DNA of 44,070 nucleotides, taken from the IMG/VR virus record IMGVR_UViG_3300032222_000142, positions 1 to 44,070 of that record; one strand, written 5' to 3'. The position numbers and the translations under genes were made by a program. The DNA is from a virus. A model generated the notes under the pieces. That model ran no database searches, was not told where the DNA came from, and worked only from the letters and a program-made list of their open reading frames with translations. Below are positions 25,369 to 35,011 of the stretch, piece after piece (positions within the stretch are counted from its first letter, which is position 1; each line of letters begins with the position of its first letter).

Positions 25369-28300
25369 ATGAAAGTAATAGGTAAACAAAGTTCGGGAGT
25401 AAGTTTAGTAGCAAGTGGTACACTTGGTATATCAGTATTAGGAAATAACGAAATACTGATGACTAATGATACTATATTCTTTTCATCATCTTTGGTGGTA
25501 AGTGAATCATTATTCGCATCAGGAAATACTCAATTAGGTATTAACACCGCTAGTACACATGAGATAACTGGTAGTTTTTTATTAACAGGTTCTTCTAAAC
25601 AAATCGGAACATCAGTAATAACGGGTAGTATAACTGTAACAAGGGATTCAACTTTCATTCAAGATGTATATGTAAGTGGTACTTTAAAAGGGCCTTTCTC
25701 TTCTTCAATCGAACAGAGAGTTAATGCTTTAGAAGAACAAAGATTTATATTAGGAGGAGATGTAAGTGCGAATGCGGTATTAACTGGTTCAGCACAATCC
25801 ACATATACGGCTTCATTAAACATAACATTAAATCAAATATCAGCTTCTCAGATTATTTTTCCTGAAGAATCTAAAAAAGTTTATGTAGCGGAATATGGTA
25901 GTGATATTTTAATAACTCCACATAGAGGTAAATCACCGGCAACTGCATTCAAAACAATTAAAGCAGCTGTACAAAGTATATACGGAAACTATCAAATATC
26001 AGCTTCACAAGTTAGTGGCTCTGGTCAAAGTGGTTCTGCAACTGAAGCATCTATTATTTCACAATCATACGCAACTGTTGCTGAAATTTTGGCAGGTGGG
26101 TTAGGTGTAACTCCAGCCGTTGTAAAAAATGGTGCAACTGATTTAGTATTGGTTGGTAACACATCACAAAGTTTTTACGATGGATATGGTGGAAATGCAG
26201 AATCATCATCGGTGAGTTCTTCATTTGCAACCGTAATAAACATATTAGGAAATGGATTAGGTGCAGTTCCTGCATTAGTAGAAAATGGTAGAACACCTGT
26301 AAAACTTTCTACAAATGTTCAAATAACTGGAACAGGTGGTACTAATGCAGTATCATCATCAATCAGTTCATCATTTGCGGTTATTACATCTATTATCAAC
26401 GGAGGAGTAGGAGTTGCACCATCGGTTGTTAATAATGCAGAAGCGATTACAACAGATGCGAATAAATTAAATGCTAGAACATTAGTATTAAGAAATAAAG
26501 GGTTTATACAGGATGAAACAATTGAGTACTTAAGTGCGGTTTATCCTTATTTTGATTATAATAGATTAAGATGTAAGAGAGATGTTGGTTTACTTATTGA
26601 TGCGGTATTAGATGATTTAGTATTCGGAGGAAATCAAAGAACGGTTGAAGCAGGGGTATCATATTATAATGGTAACTTTGGTGATGCATCTAATGTACCT
26701 GGAGCACAAAAAGAACAAACTATTGCGGCAATTCTTTATGCAAGTAGAATGGCACAAATCATTTCAATTAACGGAACGATTTCAGCACCATCTGTAGCTA
26801 AAGGAAATGCAAAGGCTGCATTATTAGGAAACAAAAAACTTATTCAAGAAGAGATAATCTACTTCATTGAGCATGTTTATATAAAAGGTAAAGACCAAAC
26901 AGGTACACCATTTACTTACAATAGAGATAAGTGTAGAAGAGATATTGGATTTATTATAGATGGAGTTGCTACAGATTTAATATTCGGTGGTAATCAACAA
27001 TCTATCATAAGTGGTAAAGCATATTATGATGGTGTTTATGGAAATGGTGAAGTAGTAGTAAATGACCAATTAGTTGAGACTGTAACATCGATTTCATATG
27101 GAGCTAGAATAGCTAAAGATGCTGTTGTAGGTAATGTAGTTCCTAAACTTTCTACAAATAAAAAGAATGCAGTTTCCTTATTGGAAATGAATAAGAAATT
27201 CTTAGGTGAACAAACCGTAGGATTAATATCTTCATCGTTCCCTAACTTAATTTATAGTTCATCTAAGTGTAGTAGAGACGTTGGTTTGATTACTGATTGT
27301 GTTATCGTAGATTTAATCTATGGTGGTAACGAACAGGCAATAGAAGCCGGTACACAATATTACACAAACGCGTATGGTGATGCATCAGAAGTTCCTGCAT
27401 CTCAATTAACAGAGACAGTAGCAGGTATTTTATATGCGGGTGCTATTGCACAAAAAGTTGCAAGAGATATATTTGTAACAAATACATATGCACCTTGGTT
27501 CTCTCCGTTTACAAACTATAACACAACTGTATATGTAGAAACTGGGACATATGTAGAAGATAACCCAATTGTACTTCCTCCTGGAGTTGCAATTAAAGGA
27601 GATACGTTAAGACAATCATTATTATATGCGAAGAATCCTAAATTGGATTACTTCCACGTACATAGTTCAGATTATATAGATTCAGTAAGATTCTTAGATT
27701 TACAGAGACCATCATTTGCGGTGGCTTTTCCATCTGCTATTATTGATTATACAATACAATCTGGTAGAATTACAAATCCAGTTATATTATATTCTCCTAT
27801 TGGATATACATCATCTGTAAACATTATAGTAGAAGAGCCTGATTCTCCACCAGAAAGTGGTTCAATTAGAGCTGAATTTACAACTGTTATTTCGAATGGT
27901 AAAATCGTTGGATTAACTTATGTAAACTCAGGTAGTGGATATGTTTCTACAGAAAGACCGCATATCTCAGTTCCTGCTCCAGAAAATCAAAGACCATTTA
28001 TTCAAGCATCTCCATATGTTTGGAACTCATCAGCAATCACAGGACCATTTAATTTTAATGGGGAGAAGATTTCTGAATTAGTTCCACTTCCATATGATTT
28101 AGAAGATTTAGGCGTTGATAATACTGGTGCCGGTGGTGGTATGAGAGTGGATGGTAATTGTTGTAGAGAAGCTGCACCTCGTTCTCCACTTCGTTCAATG
28201 GTTGCTGCGGCATTTACGCAGGTTAACCAAGGAGGACCTGGACACCACGTTTGTAATACGGGATACGCTCAGTTCGTATCTATGTTCACCACATATTGTA

Positions 28301-31300
28301 CTTATGGATTTAAGACATCAGGTGGTGGTTTTGCAAACATTTCTAACTCCGTAATTGACTTCGGTTTACAAGGAGTTATATCAAAAAGAAACTTTAAAGA
28401 CACATATACAAATGCATTAGTATTATCAGCTGGTACTTCAACCGTTGCTGGTTTTAATGTAATAGTTCCAGGTAGTGGATATACCGTAGCGCCGGTTGTA
28501 ACGATTAGCGGTGGAGGTGGTAGTGGCGCAAGTGGTTCTGCATTAGTTACAGCAGGGCAAGTTGTTGCATTGAATTTAGAATCAAGTGGTAGTGGATATA
28601 CATCAGTACCATCTGTTTCTATTGCATTACCTGATACTCCTGGTGGAGTAAGAGCAGAAGCAACTGCGGTATTAAGTGGTTTGGCTAATATATTTGTTAG
28701 AGTTACTGGTTCATTCCAGGGACAACAAAGAAATATTGACTTCTCTTCTTTAATGAAGTTGAATGGTTCTAATTACTTAGTAACTGATATTAATACAACC
28801 GTAGAACCAGATGAGTTCTTCGTTGAAACTTTCCCTTCTGTATTCTTCGTAAACGCCGGAGATAATGCTGATTTTTATCAATTATCAAACATATCAACGG
28901 GAGGTCTTGTATTAGAATATGTAGGAGCAGGTATCACTTACAATGCAATTCCTGAATATGGTGGTATTCCAGATTCGGCACAAGAAGTTGTGATGATTGA
29001 ACCTGGAAAAGTATTTGCGGTAACAATTGATAACAGAGGTAACTTAAAAGTTGGTAGATTCTTTAGAGTAGACCAATTGACAGGTGCGGTAACAATTGAT
29101 GCGAATCAGTTCTCATTATCAGGTTTATCTTCAATCGGACCGTTCAGAAGAAATGGTGTTCCTGTCGGTGTTGTAATTAATGAAGCATCTGATAACGAAA
29201 CATTATTAAACTCTCAGGGTTTACCTGGTAGAGATACTGTTCCATCACAACAAGCAGTTAAAACTTATGTTGATGCTAGAACTATTGCGGCAACCGGTAC
29301 TGATAATCAAGTATTGGCTAAGAGTGGTAGTGCTTTATACGGAACAGAATTTAGAAATACAATTGATACAATTGCAACGAACACATTAAGTGGTTCTAAA
29401 ATTGTATCTCGTTCATTAGGAAGAGATTTAATCGTAACACATTCAATAACTGCATTAGAAGTATCAACATCATTGGTAAGAAATGGTTTAACCGGTGGTA
29501 ATGGTGCTCCAATTGAAGTAGTATTCGGTGTATTTGCATCACAATCTACCGATGGAGCTCAATTTACTGCATTCTCTCAGAGTGTTAGTGAATCAGTTAG
29601 ATTCTTATTAGCTACATCTGCAACAACCGGTTCAAATACATTTAAAGGTAATCAGATTGTAAGTGGTAATTTGACTGTTAGTGGTAACGTTGATATTAAA
29701 TTAGATACTAGAATAAGTGGAAACTTATTTATCTTAAATTCTACAAACTTAGGGCAGACTGTTGAGGTAAGTGGAAACTTATCTGTAAGTGGTTCAACTA
29801 TTTTAAGTGGAGGTTTAGATGTATTCAAATATGCAAATATACAAGCACCTTTCACTGCGAGTGGATTAAGATACCCTAATAGTGATGCACAAGGTGTAGG
29901 TAAAATTTTAAGAAGTGATGGAGCAGGTGGAATCTTCTTTGGTTTCACAGATAGAACTTCTATTGGAATTGTAAATATAGGAAATGGTGGACCGATTGCA
30001 AAAGGTACTCCATTATATATAAAAGGATTTGATGTTGGAACTGGATTAACAATAGTTGGACCGGCTTCTTCATCTAGATTAGATAAAATGCCAGCTGTAG
30101 GTTTATCAGCAGATAACTTATTAGAAAGTGGTTCAGGTTCATTAACTGCATTGGGTATCTTAACAAACTATGATACAACTGCATTAACATCTGGACAACA
30201 ACTATATGTTGGACCTAACGGAGGTTTAACAACTCAATTACCTACGGGCTCATTCTATGTACAAAACATCGCTGTGGTTGGTAGAATCAATATCAACGAT
30301 GGTGAATTATTAGTAGAGCATCCTGGAACTTATTTCCAATTACCTAACCTTCCAAAAGATTGGATATGGTATGGTGGAGATGGTGGTGCAGCGATTTCTC
30401 AATCATTGACAGGAGCTATCGCTTCATATGAATTAGCTAGAACCGTAGTTGGTGCAACTGACCAATCAAATGGATGGTATGAAGGAGCTTTAGTAGTAAG
30501 TGGAGGTATAGGTGTTGCGAAAAACGCTCAAATATCAGGTAACTTAACAATCTATGGTAACTTTGATGTAAAGGGTAGTACAACGATTACAGCAATTACT
30601 GCATCTAACTTAGACATTGCGGAAAATACAATTGCCGTAAGAGAGTTTTCTCCTGTAGTTAGATTTGGTGGATTGATTGTATGGGATTCTGGTTCTGTGG
30701 TAGGTGGAACTCCTCCTAATAACGTATATGCATCCGCATCATTATTCTATGATGGTGTAGATAATAACTGGGTAATTGCACAAAATGACGGACGTTCTTC
30801 ATCTTTAATGATAGGAGGACCTGTTAATGGTGGAACATATGGTAATGAAGAAGGATTACCAATGGGAACTATTCCTGTAATTCAATATACTGGTAATAAC
30901 TTAACATCTTCTACGATGACCGATAACGGAATTGTAGTAAGAATGACAAATGATTTAGTAGTAACCGGTTCTATAGGTGGTAGATTGACAGGTTCTGTTC
31001 AAGGAACTTCTCTTTCGATATTTAATTCATTAAGTGCAACCGGTTCATTTAGTGGTAATGGTTATTTAACAGGTTCATTCACAGGTTCATTTACTGGAGC
31101 TGCTGACTTGGCATTTGAAATTACCGGAGGAAATCCAGGAGGATTTGATTATTTCACATATAGTGGTAAGGCAAATACAACTGTAACAATTGCAACTCAA
31201 TCTTTACACTTTGAAGAAGGTGTTAAGAAAAAAATAAATTACGAACAAGTAGTAAGTTCTTCTATACAAGTTAGAGAATACGGATTTGAATATTCTGGTT

Positions 31301-33996
31301 CGGTTAACGCATTTACGGCTTCTACTAATTTGGCATTAAGTGGATTAAACTCATACTCTGCTTCATTAAAGCAAGCGATTAACACAAACGGAAACGATTT
31401 AATAGTACATGGTACGTTAAGAGTAACCGGTTCTAAGGTATTGTTAGAAGTTGGTGATGTTAAGATAGTAGATAAATTCATCGAAATCGCAAGTGGTTCA
31501 TTGAACTCAGCGGCGGCAGATGGTGCAGGTTTCTACATTAGTGGTGCCGATGCATATGTAACTTGGTCGCACGCTTCTCAAAGTTTAAATTTCTCTGATA
31601 CACTTTACTCTGATAACAATATTGAAGTAAGAGGAACTGTTGATGGAACTTTAATCAGAGAATTTGCACCTTCACATAATAATTTCTCTTCATCGATAAA
31701 CGCATATACGGCATCATTAAGAACTGCGGTATCTGAAAGTAATGGCGATTTAATTGTATTCAATAACTTACAAGTTAGAGGTACATTAGGTGAATTAAGA
31801 GTTGATAGATTACAAGTTAAGGATAAGCAAATTGAAATAAATAGTGGTTCTACAACTTCTGCTCAATCGGATAAAGCAGGTTTATTCATAAGTGGTGCTA
31901 ATGTTAATTTCTATTGGGACCATCCTGAACAATATATGTACTTAGACAAAGCGTTTACCGTAAATGGTGATTTCAACGCAAGTACAATTAATGGTATAAA
32001 CTTAACGACATTTAGAAATCAAGTTAACCAGGCAACTGGTGCATTGGAAGTTTATTCTTCTTCATTGAAAAATGCTATAACCGTTGCAGGAACAGGAGTT
32101 TCATCTGTAACAACTATACAAGGTGATTTGAATGTATTGGGTACAACAACTCAACTTCAAATTTCAGATTTAAAAATTGAAGACCGTTTAATTGAAATCG
32201 CTAGTGGTTCAACTACATCGGTTGCTGCAAACGGAGCAGGTTTATTCATAAGTGGTGCTAACGTATTCTTCTCATGGTCGAATGCTGAAACTAATATGAG
32301 ATTAGGTAGTGGATTGTTTGTAAATGGCGCAGTTACCTCATCAACAATATTAGTAGCACAAACTGCATCATTAAATCATATATCAGCGAGTGGAAACATT
32401 AGTGGTGGAGCATTATTTGTAGAGGGTGCAACTTCAATAAGAGGTGCGGTATCTGCAAGTAATACAATTAGTGCATCTGCATTATTTGTACAAAATGCTA
32501 CAAACATAAGTGGAGCATTAGAAGTCGTTGGAAACATTAGTGGTAAAGAATACATCTCTGCAAGTAAAGGTATCACAGGTAGTGGTATATGGTCAGCAGG
32601 TGAAATTAGAGCATTATCAAATGTTCAATTCGACCAAACTGCATTAATTATTGGTGCTACAACGGTAAGAAGTACAATTTCTGCTAGTAACTCAATTTCG
32701 GGTGCAGGTATCCAATCAAACGGAAACTTTAGAGCAACCGGTAATTCAATATTAGACGGATTAGCTACATTTAACAATAGTATTTCTGCAAGTGGTGTAA
32801 TAACTGCTAGTGGATTAAGAATAGAAGGTGAAGGTTCATATGGTTCGTCATCATTCTTTGGACCAATCACCGGTTCTACCGCATGGTTCTCTAATAACTT
32901 AAGAGTAACAGGTTCAATAACTGCATCTCTTAATATGAGTGCAAGTGGATTCGTAAGTGCATCGGCTTCTAATTTTAGAGGTGAAGTAACTGCGGGAGAA
33001 TATAAAGGAAATTTACAATATTATGTAACTGCGGGAAGTGGTATTAGTGGTTCAGTATTTAAGAACCAAACAAATACTACAATCGCTATCGATACGCAAT
33101 CAGTTCACTTCCAATCAGGTTCTCAGCAAGCAGTTGTATCTTATGTTAAAGGAGACGTTACTATTGCAAGTGATGGTACTGCAACAATCGCAGCGAATTC
33201 AGTTGCATTAGGAACTGATACAACTGGAGATTATGTTGCGAGTATTAACCCTGGCTCTGGTTTAACCGGTGGTGCGACAAGTGGTGAAGGGGTGGCTCAT
33301 ACTTTAGCGGTAGGGCAGGGAGATGGTATGACAGTTTCAGCGGATGCTGTTGCATTAAATACCGGTTCTACACACTTCACAACGGGAGCAAGAACAACTG
33401 TTGCTAACTGGGTAAGTGGCGAGGTATCAATTAACCCATCGACAGGTGTGGCTTCATTGGTTATCCCAACATTATCTAGAGCAAGTAACATATTAGGAAC
33501 TGCTAATCAGGTTATTGTAAGTGGTGTAACTGCAACGGGAGCATTTACTGCATCATTATCTTTACCACAAGATATTGCTACTACATCAAACGTAAGATTT
33601 GGTTCTTTAGGAATTGGTGTTAACGCAAGTGGAACGAGTGGTAGAATAGATGCGGCAAATGACATCGTAGCTTACTCTTCATCGGATAGAAGATTTAAAG
33701 AGAACATTAAAAATATACCAAACGCATTGGCTAAGGTATTAAGAATAGGTGGATACGAATTCGATTGGATTTCAAACGTTGAATTACATGGACACGAAGG
33801 ACATGATATTGGAGTTATCGCACAAGAAATTGAGGAGATACTTCCAGAATTAGTTCAGACGAGAGAAAGTGGATATAAAGCGGTTAAGTATGATAAATTA
33901 GTTGCACTTCTTATCGAAGGTATGAAAGAGCAACAAATACAAATCGATAACTTAAAATCAGAAGTAGAAAACTTAAAAAGAGCAAGAGGGTTATAA
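25369..33996 (+). CDS. Giant tail fibre with C-terminal S74 intramolecular chaperone
   Basis: A 2875-residue fibre, the largest gene here. Residues 1-200 are beta-type shaft. Three units of a C-x-R-D-x-G-x-x-x-D-x-x-x-D-L-x-x-GGN motif follow (near residues 401, 521 and 633), then a probable beta-helix (about 717-790, YVETGTYVEDNPIVLPPGVA) and a Cys-containing stretch (GGGMRVDGNCCREAAPRS). GSGYT-x-x-P units occur near residues 905 and 1040-1085. Three copies of the module shared with other fibres lie at about 31435-31610, 31789-31974 and 32144-32335. The C-terminus is an S74 peptidase/chaperone: Ser2772-Asp2773 begin SDRRFKENI, with the later conserved HDIGVIAQEIEEILPE and VKYDKLVALLIEGMKEQQ, and a terminal coiled coil. 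By analogy with endosialidase the chaperone trimerises the fibre and is then cut off at that Ser, leaving about 2772 residues. This is probably a long receptor-binding fibre. Confidence 0.88.
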   Translation: MKVIGKQSSGVSLVASGTLGISVLGNNEILMTNDTIFFSSSLVVSESLFASGNTQLGINTASTHEITGSFLLTGSSKQIGTSVITGSITVTRDSTFIQDVYVSGTLKGPFSSSIEQRVNALEEQRFILGGDVSANAVLTGSAQSTYTASLNITLNQISASQIIFPEESKKVYVAEYGSDILITPHRGKSPATAFKTIKAAVQSIYGNYQISASQVSGSGQSGSATEASIISQSYATVAEILAGGLGVTPAVVKNGATDLVLVGNTSQSFYDGYGGNAESSSVSSSFATVINILGNGLGAVPALVENGRTPVKLSTNVQITGTGGTNAVSSSISSSFAVITSIINGGVGVAPSVVNNAEAITTDANKLNARTLVLRNKGFIQDETIEYLSAVYPYFDYNRLRCKRDVGLLIDAVLDDLVFGGNQRTVEAGVSYYNGNFGDASNVPGAQKEQTIAAILYASRMAQIISINGTISAPSVAKGNAKAALLGNKKLIQEEIIYFIEHVYIKGKDQTGTPFTYNRDKCRRDIGFIIDGVATDLIFGGNQQSIISGKAYYDGVYGNGEVVVNDQLVETVTSISYGARIAKDAVVGNVVPKLSTNKKNAVSLLEMNKKFLGEQTVGLISSSFPNLIYSSSKCSRDVGLITDCVIVDLIYGGNEQAIEAGTQYYTNAYGDASEVPASQLTETVAGILYAGAIAQKVARDIFVTNTYAPWFSPFTNYNTTVYVETGTYVEDNPIVLPPGVAIKGDTLRQSLLYAKNPKLDYFHVHSSDYIDSVRFLDLQRPSFAVAFPSAIIDYTIQSGRITNPVILYSPIGYTSSVNIIVEEPDSPPESGSIRAEFTTVISNGKIVGLTYVNSGSGYVSTERPHISVPAPENQRPFIQASPYVWNSSAITGPFNFNGEKISELVPLPYDLEDLGVDNTGAGGGMRVDGNCCREAAPRSPLRSMVAAAFTQVNQGGPGHHVCNTGYAQFVSMFTTYCTYGFKTSGGGFANISNSVIDFGLQGVISKRNFKDTYTNALVLSAGTSTVAGFNVIVPGSGYTVAPVVTISGGGGSGASGSALVTAGQVVALNLESSGSGYTSVPSVSIALPDTPGGVRAEATAVLSGLANIFVRVTGSFQGQQRNIDFSSLMKLNGSNYLVTDINTTVEPDEFFVETFPSVFFVNAGDNADFYQLSNISTGGLVLEYVGAGITYNAIPEYGGIPDSAQEVVMIEPGKVFAVTIDNRGNLKVGRFFRVDQLTGAVTIDANQFSLSGLSSIGPFRRNGVPVGVVINEASDNETLLNSQGLPGRDTVPSQQAVKTYVDARTIAATGTDNQVLAKSGSALYGTEFRNTIDTIATNTLSGSKIVSRSLGRDLIVTHSITALEVSTSLVRNGLTGGNGAPIEVVFGVFASQSTDGAQFTAFSQSVSESVRFLLATSATTGSNTFKGNQIVSGNLTVSGNVDIKLDTRISGNLFILNSTNLGQTVEVSGNLSVSGSTILSGGLDVFKYANIQAPFTASGLRYPNSDAQGVGKILRSDGAGGIFFGFTDRTSIGIVNIGNGGPIAKGTPLYIKGFDVGTGLTIVGPASSSRLDKMPAVGLSADNLLESGSGSLTALGILTNYDTTALTSGQQLYVGPNGGLTTQLPTGSFYVQNIAVVGRININDGELLVEHPGTYFQLPNLPKDWIWYGGDGGAAISQSLTGAIASYELARTVVGATDQSNGWYEGALVVSGGIGVAKNAQISGNLTIYGNFDVKGSTTITAITASNLDIAENTIAVREFSPVVRFGGLIVWDSGSVVGGTPPNNVYASASLFYDGVDNNWVIAQNDGRSSSLMIGGPVNGGTYGNEEGLPMGTIPVIQYTGNNLTSSTMTDNGIVVRMTNDLVVTGSIGGRLTGSVQGTSLSIFNSLSATGSFSGNGYLTGSFTGSFTGAADLAFEITGGNPGGFDYFTYSGKANTTVTIATQSLHFEEGVKKKINYEQVVSSSIQVREYGFEYSGSVNAFTASTNLALSGLNSYSASLKQAINTNGNDLIVHGTLRVTGSKVLLEVGDVKIVDKFIEIASGSLNSAAADGAGFYISGADAYVTWSHASQSLNFSDTLYSDNNIEVRGTVDGTLIREFAPSHNNFSSSINAYTASLRTAVSESNGDLIVFNNLQVRGTLGELRVDRLQVKDKQIEINSGSTTSAQSDKAGLFISGANVNFYWDHPEQYMYLDKAFTVNGDFNASTINGINLTTFRNQVNQATGALEVYSSSLKNAITVAGTGVSSVTTIQGDLNVLGTTTQLQISDLKIEDRLIEIASGSTTSVAANGAGLFISGANVFFSWSNAETNMRLGSGLFVNGAVTSSTILVAQTASLNHISASGNISGGALFVEGATSIRGAVSASNTISASALFVQNATNISGALEVVGNISGKEYISASKGITGSGIWSAGEIRALSNVQFDQTALIIGATTVRSTISASNSISGAGIQSNGNFRATGNSILDGLATFNNSISASGVITASGLRIEGEGSYGSSSFFGPITGSTAWFSNNLRVTGSITASLNMSASGFVSASASNFRGEVTAGEYKGNLQYYVTAGSGISGSVFKNQTNTTIAIDTQSVHFQSGSQQAVVSYVKGDVTIASDGTATIAANSVALGTDTTGDYVASINPGSGLTGGATSGEGVAHTLAVGQGDGMTVSADAVALNTGSTHFTTGARTTVANWVSGEVSINPSTGVASLVIPTLSRASNILGTANQVIVSGVTATGAFTASLSLPQDIATTSNVRFGSLGIGVNASGTSGRIDAANDIVAYSSSDRRFKENIKNIPNALAKVLRIGGYEFDWISNVELHGHEGHDIGVIAQEIEEILPELVQTRESGYKAVKYDKLVALLIEGMKEQQIQIDNLKSEVENLKRARGL

Positions 33997-33997
33997 G

Positions 33998-35011
33998 ATG
34001 TACGATGTTTATTTTACCACAGGAATAGGTAAAATCAGTACGGGAGTAGATATTTGGGTAAACAACTGGTTGAGTGAAGTAAGTAAAGACTTAAACACTC
34101 AGCCAGTTTTACTTATTTATAGAACTAAACCAACTGATTTTAATTTTGATATACCAATTGAACACTATTGGTATAACGATGAGAACGGAAATCACAGAGA
34201 TATTTTTGAAGAAAAGTTTAGAGAGTGTAGGAGAGTTAATATATTACATGCTCACTACACTCCTTTGGAATTAATAGAAGAGAATAAGGATAAGATACAT
34301 TCCTACATAATCCACAATTGTTTAGATAAAGTTGTAGTAGAAACTGGGATAAGTGATTTACCATTTGGTTGGACTCCTTATTATTCTCAAAAGTGGGAAA
34401 GTGAAATACTATCATATGCTAAAAACAAAGTATGGATAGGGTTATATGAATTAAAAGGAGAGAAGTTTGAAGGAGCAGTTAATATCCCATCTTATTACGA
34501 ATTCATTCATAACAAAGAGTTATCTGATTCAAACTTTATAGGATTTACTGCGAGATGTGAGAGTAGAAAGAATCCACATTATTTAGACCAATTGGGAGGA
34601 TTTATGTTTACGAATATAAGAACCTTTCAGAAGACTTGGAAACATACAACTGATATAAATTTCCGTAACTTAAAACAAATTCAATATGAAAGCCCATTTG
34701 AAGAAATATATTATGGTATGGATTGGGGTATATCTCATTGTGCATTTTCTGCTGAGCCATTTGGGTTCTCCATATTTCAGAGTTTAGATTGGGGAAAACT
34801 ACCGATTATATCAAAAGATTGGTGTGAAGATATACCTTATAAATTTAGAGCTGGTAGTAAAGAAGAATTTAAAGATATTTATGATAGTATTGGGTATCTA
34901 TCTTATGAAGAGAAAAAAGAGGAGTTTGATAAATTTAAATATTTATTAGCACAACGTTTTGATACCAAACAAAATTGGAAGGAACAATTAACAAACTTAT
35001 ATAATGCCTAG
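33998..35011 (+). CDS. GT-B fold glycosyltransferase (GT4-like) in the fibre block
   Basis: A 337-residue cytoplasmic protein with a glycosyltransferase GT-B architecture. The C-terminal sugar-nucleotide site is recognisable as SAEPFGFSIFQSLDWGKLPIIS (Glu253 to about 273), matching 'E-x-F-G-x-x-x-x-E-A-x-x-x-G-x-P-V-I' of GT4 enzymes. The second Glu of the E-x7-E pair is Gln261 here, which is unusual and could alter or weaken catalysis. The N-terminal half has VDIWVNNWL and RVNILHAHYTPLELI, fitting the acceptor domain. It starts one base after the giant fibre stop and overlaps the next gene by 8 bases, so it is co-expressed with fibres. Glycosylation of Ser/Thr-rich fibres is the simplest idea; a host-surface target is an alternative. 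Confidence 0.78.
   Translation: MYDVYFTTGIGKISTGVDIWVNNWLSEVSKDLNTQPVLLIYRTKPTDFNFDIPIEHYWYNDENGNHRDIFEEKFRECRRVNILHAHYTPLELIEENKDKIHSYIIHNCLDKVVVETGISDLPFGWTPYYSQKWESEILSYAKNKVWIGLYELKGEKFEGAVNIPSYYEFIHNKELSDSNFIGFTARCESRKNPHYLDQLGGFMFTNIRTFQKTWKHTTDINFRNLKQIQYESPFEEIYYGMDWGISHCAFSAEPFGFSIFQSLDWGKLPIISKDWCEDIPYKFRAGSKEEFKDIYDSIGYLSYEEKKEEFDKFKYLLAQRFDTKQNWKEQLTNLYNA

Noticed and set aside
28151-28354. Alternative + strand ORF of 67 codons within the giant fibre
   Set aside because: It is a frame shadow of the fibre gene, with no leader and a composition (Leu/Val/His-rich) unlike phage proteins here.
10845-33491. Many open minus-strand frames of 60-150 codons inside the fibre genes
   Set aside because: They lie opposite low-complexity Ser/Thr/Asn-rich genes, where the reverse strand rarely has stops. 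They have no promoter motif, no leader and no recognisable domain.
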